A stretch of DNA of 64,000 nt, taken from contig NC_090942.1 of assembly GCF_040807025.1 (NCBI RefSeq), forward strand, positions 132,065,247 to 132,129,246, written 5' to 3'. This stretch comes from Struthio camelus. Taxonomy: Eukaryota > Chordata > Aves > Struthioniformes > Struthionidae. Position 1 is the stretch's first letter, and every line of letters begins with the position of its first letter. Shown here piece by piece: positions 13,501 through 23,342 of the stretch. A program made the position numbers and the translations under genes. A model generated the notes under the pieces. It made no database searches and was not told the origin of the DNA. It saw only the letters and a program-made list of their open reading frames with translations.

Positions 13501-16500
13501 ACAAATTACGGGGGGAAAAAAGGATTGCTACAGAGTACATATTACAGAGGCATGCAAAACAATGACAGATATAGAGGGCATCAATTGTGCCCCCTGTTTA
13601 CTCCTTCTCACAGTAAGAGCACAGACGGAGCAAATGCGAAGGAGTAAATCTGAATATTTCTTTCTGCATACTTTTGGCATAAGCAAATCAAGGGAAATTC
13701 CTGACATAAAATGTAATTGCAACCAAGAATACCATCCATATATATGTCCAAAAAGAAAATCAATATATGAATGGATGGAACTTGCTCAGGTGACCTAAGG
13801 GGCAAGGCCTCCTGGTACCCAAGTTTATTGGAGATAATTACAGAGAGTCATCTTGGGTCTAGCAAATCAGTGCTAATAAGAGCTTATGAGAGTTGATAAG
13901 CTTTGGTATACTTGGGCTAACATCATGTGATCAACTGACAGGTTAAAAAAAGGAAGCCAAAGTCCTCATACTTATCATAAAGAATATCCACCCAATAAGT
14001 CTTGCCAGTAGTAGATTTCAAGCATTCCAGAAATGAGAACTAATGAAGTAAAGAGATTTGAACAGAACAGGACAGATGCCTCCTGAGTCCCAGTCAAGGG
14101 CTCTTCCGACTGCCTCCTGAAAGCAATTTTACCACTATCATAATGGATGTTTATTCCCTAATGTGCCTTTCTGTAAAGCATATGTCACATTATTTACATT
14201 CAACTCACGCCATGATAGTGGTCACATGTGGTAATTTAAAAATTACTAAGCAATTCCACAACTGCATTGCATTTTCATAAAAGTTACTGTAAAAGAAGAT
14301 ATACCATACTCATTGCTGCAGTGAGTCACTATATTCTAGCTAAACCATATTTTTTAACAATAATTGGCAAGTGTGGAATCAATGTTAATAGCTCTGCAAC
14401 ACTACCCACAATATCTGAATACACACCTGTCTGTTTAACAGTTGACGATTACCATTTTAAGATTCTGAATTGGCTTGCATGTTTTATATGTCCACCACAA
14501 AGCTGGAGGAAGTTGGTAACTTCGCCTGCACTCTTTAACCAACTAAGGCTGATCTATAGCAGTTCAAGTGCTTCATTATAGGCTTGGGATTCTTCTTAAA
14601 GTTCCATTTCTTAGTTACAATCTATCTGTAAATCTACCTAATTGTATCTTAAGTTTAGCTGACTCTGAGAATGCCTAAATTGACTGAGCTGGGAGTACTT
14701 CTGAGCCAGCAATGCCCAGCTTGTTTGGTTAAAACCCAAGCATGCGCCATCATCCTTCACTTCATCACCCTTCTTCCCTTCTCATTCATGAACTTTGGTG
14801 TCCATGGGAAGTAGCCTTGTGTCAGGGAGCAGCAGAAGTGAGCTGCTCTGCAAGAGAAGGTGAGCTGGAAGCTGAAGGTGACAACAGGGCAAACAGGGCT
14901 GTACATGCAGCAACAAGGGGCGCAGTCCCATAGTATCTCAACAGGAAAGGCAGAGCAGGTCCGGTGATGGTGACCAGGGTCAGCCATAGCCCACTGATTA
15001 GCAGGAGAGCCTGCAGCAGGTCCAAGGTCAAGCCAGAAAGTCAAGTCTGTATCTGAAGGTCTGGATCAGCAAGACACAGAGACAGGCAAAGGCATTGTAG
15101 CTCAGGCATGGACCAAGGGCAAAGGTCTAAGCATAAAAGCAGCTCCGGAACAAAGTGGGGGAGGCCCCAAGAGGCTTCTTAAAGCTCTTTCTCATGTAGC
15201 TCTCCTCTAAGTTTACACAACTCCATGTATCAGAGCTGGCTTGAACACAAGTAGCCCAATCCCTAGGAATCAGGGGGAAAAAGGTTGCAGAACCTCTGCA
15301 TCTCACTCAGTGCCTTAGCACCCTGCACGCATGGGTTAAAAGAAAACCACAGGGTGTTGTGGCTGAGTCCCTGATCTGGACAATGTCAGCAATGAGTACG
15401 ACAGTACACCACTCTGTTTAGATGCAGCCAAAAGTAACCACACAGATACCAGATTCTTTAGATTTTGGTAAGGCGTTTACCTTAGTGAAATGACACGTCA
15501 ATTAAAACGTCAGCACTATGCACTATCAATAAAGGCCTTAACAAATTTAAAATTAAATGGACAGATTACTCTCAAAACACACTTACCAGGAAGCATATTT
15601 CCAGATGGCTTCAGCAGGGAGGAGTATTAAGCCCAACAATATATATGTATTTCATCTGGAAGAACACATTAAGTTGCTGCATGAAACACTTATTTCTAAC
15701 TTAAAGGATGCCTAGGCATTCTTTGATGATGATGATCAATGGTGCTGAGGAGAAGTAAACCTATGGCAAAAATATCCTCTTGGATTGCTGGACTCGTTTA
15801 AATGAAATGTATTATAATGCAGCCAAATGCAAAACTGAAACAAGAAAAGCATCCTGCCTCTGTAACAGGCTGTAGAGATAGCTCTACTGTGGGAAAAGAG
15901 CAGGTCAGAAAATGATTTAGGGAGTCAGAGTGGACAAGCAATTTTATGACAGTTGCTAGTGTGATAATGACCCAAAAAAGGCTAATATGGTCCTTTAATG
16001 TATAAGGCATACATTAATGAGTATGAGTTGGGGAATTACTATCTTTGCATACAGCTGATGAGCACATTGTAGTTGGAATACTCTGTGTAGTTCTGATATC
16101 TACACTTTGAAGGGTGTTGAAAATTAGCAAAAATATCACAATGGCCACAAAGGACACCGGTGGAATACATCTTAAGAGTAAGAAACTTAGAAGTGTTAGT
16201 TTTCAAGCTTAGTTTATAAGCTAAAATCTGTTCTGTTTATTTTAAAATGAGTTACTGTTGACTACGTACAAGCATAGGTTTCTTGATAGGAATTATTCCT
16301 GTGTTCTTAATTTAGCAGCAAAAGTATATTAGGAGCCAAGTGGCTAGAAGTTGAAGCTAGAAATTAGTAATAAAGCATTCATTTTATATAGCAAGAGTGA
16401 CCAAGTACTAGATAAACAAATGATGTAATGCTGGGTTTTCATTCCTGGAAGAGTCAGGGAGACGAGCAGAAGTTGCACTCTGGTCAACAAACGCTCCGTG

Positions 16501-18567
16501 CTTGTTAACAGTGGAAATAGAGCCTTTAGGAAGTCCAGTGAGGTGAGCTAACAGTTCTAGCTGGTCTTAAATTCTCTGAATCTCAGACCAGTCATGGATG
16601 TCATTGGCTAGTGGCTAAGAGAGATTAACATGTTAGCACTACTCTCTGTACATGTGACAAAGAGTACTGTGATTGCCAGTACCTCAGACATACCAACATA
16701 ACTGTACACCTGGTCACTCCCAAATGCAGTTCTGTGGAAATGATCAAGGTTAGCAGAGTCTTTTGTTTAAAGAGGTCAAGTTGATCAGATGATTTTGACA
16801 AAACTGAAGAAGTAACCTATCTCATCTGCAACCAAATAGGACACCTAATGATTCTACCCTTACCTACAGAACGCGTACAGATTTAGAAATCTTGTGGGCT
16901 GGGATTTAAGCAAAGAATGTAGCCAAAGTACTGCAGAAATTATTTTAAGATCCTGAATATTTAAGAAATGTATTTAGCTTTTAGGGTGAACCTATTCATG
17001 ATTTATAAGCCTGTCAGATTCATGTACAAAGAATGGTAAAAAGCAAATGAAAGTGTTTTCTAACATCAAAACACAAACCTGATTTAATGAGAAATGATAT
17101 CACTGATTCATCGGAAGGACAGTACCTTTAAATATCAATCTGAGGTGAAGCACACCTGAACTAAAAACTACGGAGAGAGATGTACGCATTTTGAAAGCCC
17201 TCATATTAATTTTCATATAAAATGCATACTAAGAAGTCTATTTGAATGTATTTTCTTTATGAGAAGCATAACCTGGAATATTAATCACAAATATAAGTGC
17301 ATCTGTGAACTTGTCAGTCTCTGACGATGAGCTCCAATGGCATATGCACTGATACAGTAATTTCAGCTTTAGAATTTGTGTACTGGATATATAGTGCCCT
17401 ATGCCATATTAGTGCTAGAATGCCACAACCTTGGACAGTGTATTTAAGAGCTAAATTTGGCAGCCTTTTGCCTGTTATTCATCTGTTTTTCAGTGTCAGC
17501 AACATATTCCTCAAGGCAAATAAATGTAATAAGCTCAGTAATTCAAATATTTCTATGCTAACCTTTTATAACACAATTCCCTTATCCCAGTGTCATTAGG
17601 AAGAGTATGGGCCAATTTCAGATGGTATAGAAAACAGTCATTTAAAAACAAAGATTGCTACAAGTCCTCTCTCTCCAATCCCTAACTTTTCCATGATGAA
17701 GCTTTAAGGTTTTGCCCCCTGGGGGAGGAGTTCCACATGGAGATTGACAGAGTGGCATAACGCTCTACAGTGGTGGTCCTGCTCTTTCATCTTTCTCCTC
17801 CCGCTCTAGCACTCACCTGCTCCCTAGCTGAATCAGCTCAGTTCGGTAAACTGGCAGAACATGACCCATTTTTTCTTGATGGGTTAGTTTTTTGCTGAAA
17901 ACTCTGTCATATCACATGTGGGTTACAGCTAGCTAGGTTACGCAGGACCTTCAAAAGCATCTCTAAAGGAAAATAAAGTATGGGGAACACATTTCAAGCT
18001 ATCTAATTTCTTTGCTACCTTTCTTGTAATGACTTTTCTAAAAATGCTGCCAGCTTAGTGAAAGGATTTGGCTCACTGAGAAGCCAGAGCTAGCACGAGA
18101 AAAGCAGCAGCAAGCAGCAAGTGCATAGCTAAGAGCTTCCTCTTTCAGCTCCGATGAGCTGTTAGATTGGCTTAGCTTGTCCTATGGGACTGCACCCTTA
18201 AGCATGCCATATTGACAGATGTTCGGGAGCTCATGGCAGAAGGAAGTCACTTTGGACACAAAAAGAAATGATTACTTAAATTTGAAAACCGAAGTGACTA
18301 AACCCCAACAGCATACTTAAATGTACAGTTTTAGATTGCTGGGATCCACAGCTCTTCTTTACAGTAGAGGTCCCAAGGACCCCCATTAACACTAACCCAT
18401 TAAAGCCCAAAGCTCAGTTTTTCTTTATCTTTCTTGCTGGGGAGGAAGCGGTATGCATTTAACAGGAACAAGTTTACTGTTGCTACTCTTCCCCTAATTC
18501 CAACTTCCTCTGAAATGAAACCTAGCCGCATCAGCTAAGATGAATTAGCATGTGGGTGTGAGAAAAA

Positions 18568-18834
18568 ATGTCTGCAGTATGTGAAGGACTCCACAAATTC
18601 GCTGTCTGCCAGAGGAAATACAACACTGAATTGCATGGTCCAGAAACAGCAAAAGCCAAGTCAGGAGTCTTACTTCTGGATCCAAAATACTGCAGTCATA
18701 TGATGCAAAGTGCTGATCTGACAAAAATCCCTTTTGATGATTCAAATTTCTTTAAGAAATACGGAAAAGTTGACTTGACATCACTACAGGTTATACTAGA
18801 TCAGATACCACCTGCCTTCAAGCAGCTGGCATAA
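18568..18834 (+). CDS. Unidentified 88-codon ORF, protein-like
   Basis: An ATG lying seven bases after an in-frame TGA opens an 88-codon frame ending in TAA. The translation is mixed and hydrophilic (KYCSHMM, PFDDSNFFKKYGK, ILDQIPPAFKQLA). It has no low complexity, no tryptophan, no signal peptide and no membrane segment. It differs from most other small frames here in its even composition, and I do not recognise it. The CAG before GTTATA at its 3' end could be a weak splice donor, and CTGCAG at 18572-18577 a weak acceptor with a poor pyrimidine tract. It may therefore be an exon, a decayed retrocopy, a small ORF in a non-coding RNA, or chance. No poly-A tail follows. If human gene order held, TASL would lie on this side of NR0B1 in this orientation, but this ORF does not look like TASL. 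Confidence 0.22.
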   Translation: MSAVCEGLHKFAVCQRKYNTELHGPETAKAKSGVLLLDPKYCSHMMQSADLTKIPFDDSNFFKKYGKVDLTSLQVILDQIPPAFKQLA

Positions 18835-19516
18835 AGGTTTAAAACTGGTATAAGCTCCTTATTGTATACGCTAGCTAATTCCGTAAGTGTCACCATATGC
18901 ATACCCTGATCCAGAAAAAAATCATACTGCTAGGTGGGCTGGTGGTGGAATACAATAAGGGTAGTCAAATCACACTCACGATATCTGCAAAAACTCTTGT
19001 AAATTCAGGTCAGCATCCCTTGTCTGCGTACAGAGCAACTGTCCTTGGCTCACACAGAATCAGTTAGGCTCTTAATATGCTCCTCCCAAAGAATCCACTG
19101 CAAATCAAGTAAAAGAGGTAACAGTGCCATCAGAAATACATGATACAGTGTATAGGTAGAGCACTGCTACTGGTAATACCTTTTGCCTAATCCCGAGTTA
19201 TTTTCAAGTAAACATCTCAGTAAAATAGGAATGCTGTGAACGGTGGTCAATCTGACAAATTGACAGTCACATGAGAGATATGGTGTGAAAAATAAAAATA
19301 TACTTAAATTCCAAAACTTGGTTTTAATGGAGTACTTCTCTTTGGTCAGAAACAAAAGACATCTTGCTAATCATATCTTCATAACAATATTCTACATTAA
19401 ATCCCTTTTTTTCTGAGAAAAAAATTAACTTTTACTGTGCTAATCAGTAAATTGAGCCTCATTTTTACATCTGATTTTAGGATTTTTTTCAGCACTTTTT
19501 TTTTTTACACATTTCT

Positions 19517-19538
19517 AAATTTATAATTTTATAAATTT
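19517..19538. repeat. AT palindrome, 10-bp arms
   Basis: Two perfect 10-nt complementary arms (AAATTTATAA and TTATAAATTT) are separated by TT. They sit in a T-rich stretch, so chance formation is plausible. Confidence 0.7.
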
Positions 19539-21220
19539 TATTTTTCAGCTCTATACTCAGAGGATCAGTAGGTATTCAGCAGACACTAGTCCCTCACTGG
19601 AAAAAACATCTCTCAAACTAACGGCACACTAAAGCACTGACGGCATAAAAACAAATGCCGATTTTGTTCTGAAACTGAAGTCTCGCCCTCTGGCCAAGTA
19701 TTAAATGTGCTACCAGATGAGCGATACAGAGGCACTGAAGAACAACATGAAAGAGTAAGATTGCACTGTAACACCTTCATATCCAAGGTCTTTGTGTGAG
19801 TTAAAAAAGCAAATAAACAACTAAACCTTCACCTAGAAGCATGTAAATCTATTAATAATTGCACAATGTGGAGCTTGGAAACACTCATGTAATACTCACC
19901 TTTTGCTAAAAGTATTTTCATGTATTCTTGTCAAAAAACACTTGCTTGCGAGGAATTTTGTTTTCCTCTTTTTTTTTAGAGAGGAAGCTTTCCTGGCTTT
20001 AATTTAGCTTGAATACTATAAATAGATAATGTACATAGGACATGAAAATAAAGACTGTTCAAATTGCATGTTAAATATCAATGTGAGAAACACTAGCAAA
20101 TATTTCTAAGACATTCTAAGTGTTTTAGATGAGAAACAGAATATGAAGGTGTGCCCTGAATAAACTGCCATGTATTTTAGACTTAAATATTAAGAGTTAG
20201 AAAAAAAGAGATACGAGAGCTTACATGCAGTCTTGAGAGAAGGAGGTACGCTTTTAACTGCAGTAATGTAACTTCTGGCACTATATAGTATATCAGGTTT
20301 CAGTTTTGCCATGAGATGCCATCAGGGGAAGAAAGGAGTGTTAGGAAGGCAGCTTGATTCTGAACTTTTGTTAATAAAGTGTCCAAATCTTCCCAGTGAG
20401 GACATAGTTATCAAAGAAAAATCTTTTTTGTATAGGTTGGTTCAGAAAATGACGTGAACTGTGTCAGCAAAACCATTATATGACAGCAGAACTGCATCTA
20501 CATTTGAGACTTGGCTAAAAGAGAAATGCCTTGAAAAATTTAACACCTGCAACCAACATTGCTACACCAGCAAAAATTTCTATTGTAGATCCGGCATAAA
20601 AGTTCCACAGGGCCTTTGTACTTCTAAAATATAGCCCTGTGTAAGCAGCACTATTCCAGAAGAAGCACAATGTTCCCACAGTTGAAGTGCAAGGCCAGAA
20701 CTGTAAAAACAATGATTTGAACTTCAGCTGTACCATGCTTTCCCTGAGACACCTTCCAAGCTGCAAACCAATAAAAAGCACATTTAAGATTCCTCAGTTA
20801 GTCTACAAATACTTACTTCATAGGAGAAGCGCTACTGAAGCCAACAAAACTTTAGGGATGCCCATTTCTAAGACTTGGCAAGATTCATCTCTGAAGTTAG
20901 TGCATAAAAAAAAAGACTAAAAAGGAAAAATACTAAAAAGGACAAAGACTAAAATCATAGCATAATAATGTTGAGAAAATACTTAGAATATAACAGGGAA
21001 CAGTCTGGAATGGTAAGGAGATGCCAATTAGACAAGTGTTTTCCAGTTATCAGTGATACTATCTAATGACAAAATTGGTGTCACTAAATTTATTCTGAAT
21101 TCTACTTATAGCAAGCAGAAGACTTTTTTCCTTTAAACTGTGTTCAGTGAAATGTCATTGTTTTCTAGTCCAGGGAACTAACTCACCTGTCTGCAAACTG
21201 TAGTCATCAGCTCACTGGCA

Positions 21221-21245
21221 CAAAGTAACAATTTTCGTTACTTTG
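21221..21245. repeat. Short inverted repeat (9-bp arms)
   Basis: CAAAGTAAC and GTTACTTTG form perfect 9-nt arms around a 7-nt loop. The right arm runs directly into the self-complementary CTTTGCAAAG. No gene context explains it. Confidence 0.6.
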
Positions 21246-22942
21246 CAAAGCCAAAGTACTGCGCTACTGCAAAGCCAATAGGGCTTTATCTTACTCGCTC
21301 TGTGGAAAAAATTGATAAAGTCCTCAGTCAAAGGTCTGAAATCCTTGTGTTAGAAAAGCATAAGATTGCTGAAGGAAAGGTTAATAACATAACATTTTAA
21401 TACAACTAATTTAAATTATATAATACATTGCAGATGTAAAACTGAAGAGTATCATAATAAGATAAATATAATTATAAATAATTATAATCATTTTGGACAA
21501 TCTGCATCTAGAAAATAAGGTGTACTACAGGCAAATAAACCACTAGTGCTTCATGTTAAACATGCCCTTTGTAAGAAATACCCTTCTGAGTCCAATTGCA
21601 AAGGACTATCTAGAGAGAAATGGCTATATAAATCTATACCCACGAAGCTAATAGTGTAGGACTGGCTTCAGTGGGAAGGAAATTGCTCAGATGTGGCCTA
21701 GAGTTATTATGTTACTACAGAGCCCAAAGCAGCCACTGATATTTCCTTTAAAACATGCATACTTTTATTGAAAGAAAAGAAGTCTTTCCAGGAGCAATTT
21801 AGACCTCCCTTGGTAGCAGATACTGATGGAACAGGTACAGCACGCTACTTGCAACCAGCTAGTTCCTCTAAATCTGTGCCAGGGTTCTTCTAGTCCACAT
21901 GAAACACGTAACTAATAAAGTTTCTGTTTTAGACCACATGTGGCACACAGAGAAGTAACTCTTTACTTACTGTAGCGAGTAAGCACTATTCTGTGTTGCA
22001 TACATTTTTCATTGGTCTGAACGAGAAAGTAGAAGTGCGTATTTTTCAGTCAGGAGTAAAATCACTCTTGGACAATCATTCCTCTATCTCTCCCTTGTAA
22101 CTATCAAGATCTGGACTGATTATTTCCCTGCTTTGGAGTCCATATGGCATCAGCAAGAGACCAGTATCTGAAAAGGAGGGATCAAAGTTGTCAAGGGGGC
22201 AAGGCAAACCTGTAAGGAAAATAGAACTATTTTAAACTGACGGAAGGAACACAAAATACCAAGACATTGGAAAGATAAGCCATGTGTTGCAAAGTAGAAG
22301 GGAGTTATTCATGGAGGATGGACAGCCTGCACAGGTGGAAGCACCTTAGGCCAGTCTGGCTTCTGCATATTGCAGGGCTGCCAGCCCCAGGGCACCCTGA
22401 CAGAGCCCTGCCAGCACCCCAATCCCACAGAACTGTCCCAGGGTGGCAGGACCGTGCCTGTACTTCTCCCTCCCCACACAACAGCACCAAGGTGTTAGGC
22501 CCCTGCGGCAGCATTTCTTAGAATATGCATAGGCAGAAGCTCTTGGTACCATTACCGATATTCCCTTCTTCTCCTTCTGGAGGAATTTTATCTTCTAGAT
22601 CAAGTCCTCCTTCCCCTCCAAAGTTTTCTCGTTCCTGCTCCGGCGCCTTCGGCTGCGTGGGACAGGGCGGGGAGCGGCGGGGCCAGGGGCCACGGCGCTG
22701 TTTTACGACCAGGCCCCCTGGCGGGGTGGGGGTCTGCCGCCCCTCCAGGGAGGCCGCGGCGGGAGGTGCCCCGCGCGGTGGTGTCTGCGCTGCGGGCGCT
22801 TCTCCAGGGGAAAGCCAAAGCGTGCTTTGAGCAGTCTTCGTCAGGTCGCCCTCCACATCTCAAGGAGACCAGGTAAAGCATAAAAAGGGCCGCCGGTCTG
22901 GAAAGAGAGGGAGAAACCCGGCGTCCTGCCGCCCTGCACGGC

Positions 22943-22975
22943 GGGGGGGGGGGGGTGGGGCAGGGGAGGGGGGGG
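22943..22975 (+). repeat. G-run array, possible G-quadruplex
   Basis: The plus strand reads as G runs of 13, 4, 4 and 8 separated by one or two bases (T, CA, A). That satisfies the usual four-tract quadruplex pattern. It lies about 280 bp upstream of the TATA-like box of NR0B1. Such tracts are often mis-assembled or length-variable, so the exact count may not be reliable. Confidence 0.8.
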
Positions 22976-23145
22976 CGGCAGGGCGTTTTGCCTCTTATCA
23001 CGGCGGAGCCTGAAGGCAAAGGCGGACAGCTCGCCGGCTCCCTCTAGGCATCGCCGTCTCGAGAAAGGAGGAGGAAGGAGGGTTTTCTTTTCTTCTTTTC
23101 TTTCCCTCCTCTCTCTCTTTTCCAGCCAGTAAAGAGTGTCTGCCC

Positions 23146-23152
23146 CTTTGAA
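23146..23152 (-). promoter_or_regulatory. Possible TCF/LEF site upstream of NR0B1
   Basis: The minus strand reads TTCAAAG, which matches the WWCAAAG core bound by TCF/LEF factors. It lies about 76 bp upstream of the TATA-like box. Wnt4/beta-catenin signalling is known to activate mammalian NR0B1 through TCF sites. The short motif is common by chance, so this is only a candidate. Confidence 0.25.
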
Positions 23153-23176
23153 CTGCTGAGACAGAGCGTACGGCCC

Positions 23177-23212
23177 CACACACGCGCGCGCACACACACA
23201 CACGCACATACA
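23177..23212. repeat. Alternating CA/CG dinucleotide tract
   Basis: Thirty-six bases of strictly alternating pyrimidine and purine, mainly CA with a central run of CG. It is a microsatellite and a typical Z-DNA-prone sequence. It ends about 10 bp upstream of the TATA-like box of NR0B1. Confidence 0.9.
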
Positions 23213-23221
23213 GACGCCGGC

Positions 23222-23229
23222 TATAAATA
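23222..23229 (+). promoter_or_regulatory. TATA-like box of NR0B1
   Basis: TATAAATA stands alone in a very GC-rich stretch, 114 bp before the start codon. A start site about 30 bp downstream would give a 5' untranslated region of roughly 90 nt. No competing TATA word is seen nearby. Mammalian NR0B1 promoters are also TATA-containing. The transcription start itself is inferred. Confidence 0.55.
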
Positions 23230-23342
23230 AGTTAAGAGCCGGGCAGAGGGCGAGCAGTGTGCGTTCCCCGGCGGGCCAGGCAGCAGGGACCGCTGTCGCC
23301 CCCGGAGCTCAGCCGCCGGCCCGCAGCAGCCCCCTCGGTGCC

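Larger units (their letters stand above)
1..18567. other. Non-coding AT-rich upstream DNA
   Basis: I see no recognisable gene, RNA gene or long reading frame here. The open frames are short, overlap on both strands and lack domain-like sequence. The stretch holds an (ATGG)8 microsatellite near 6.0 kb, a 16-nt poly-T run near 7.6 kb and a GC-richer patch near 14.75-15.2 kb. The patch has overlapping small minus-strand frames, one of them very hydrophobic, but none resembles a known protein. Three perfect YCAAGGTCA words (SF-1/ERR half-site type) occur at 510-518, 7678-7686 (minus) and 15022-15030. Confidence 0.6.
18835..22599. other. Non-coding DNA between the 18.6 kb ORF and the NR0B1 CpG island
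   Basis: No gene is recognised. The stretch includes a 22-nt AT palindrome near 19.5 kb, a short hairpin near 21.2 kb and a very AT-rich block near 21.4-21.5 kb. From about 22.3 kb the sequence becomes GC-richer as the CpG island approaches. Distal promoter elements of NR0B1 could lie here, but none can be assigned from sequence alone. Confidence 0.6.

Noticed and set aside
22518..23209. Several 100-140-codon minus-strand ORFs upstream of NR0B1
   Set aside because: They translate the CpG island, the G-run and the CA/CG tract into low-complexity Pro/Arg or Cys/Val repeats, with no domain.
23259..23342. In-frame upstream extension of NR0B1 exon 1
   Set aside because: It has no ATG and probably overlaps the 5' UTR. 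The ATG at 23343 has a good Kozak context and matches the family N-terminus.
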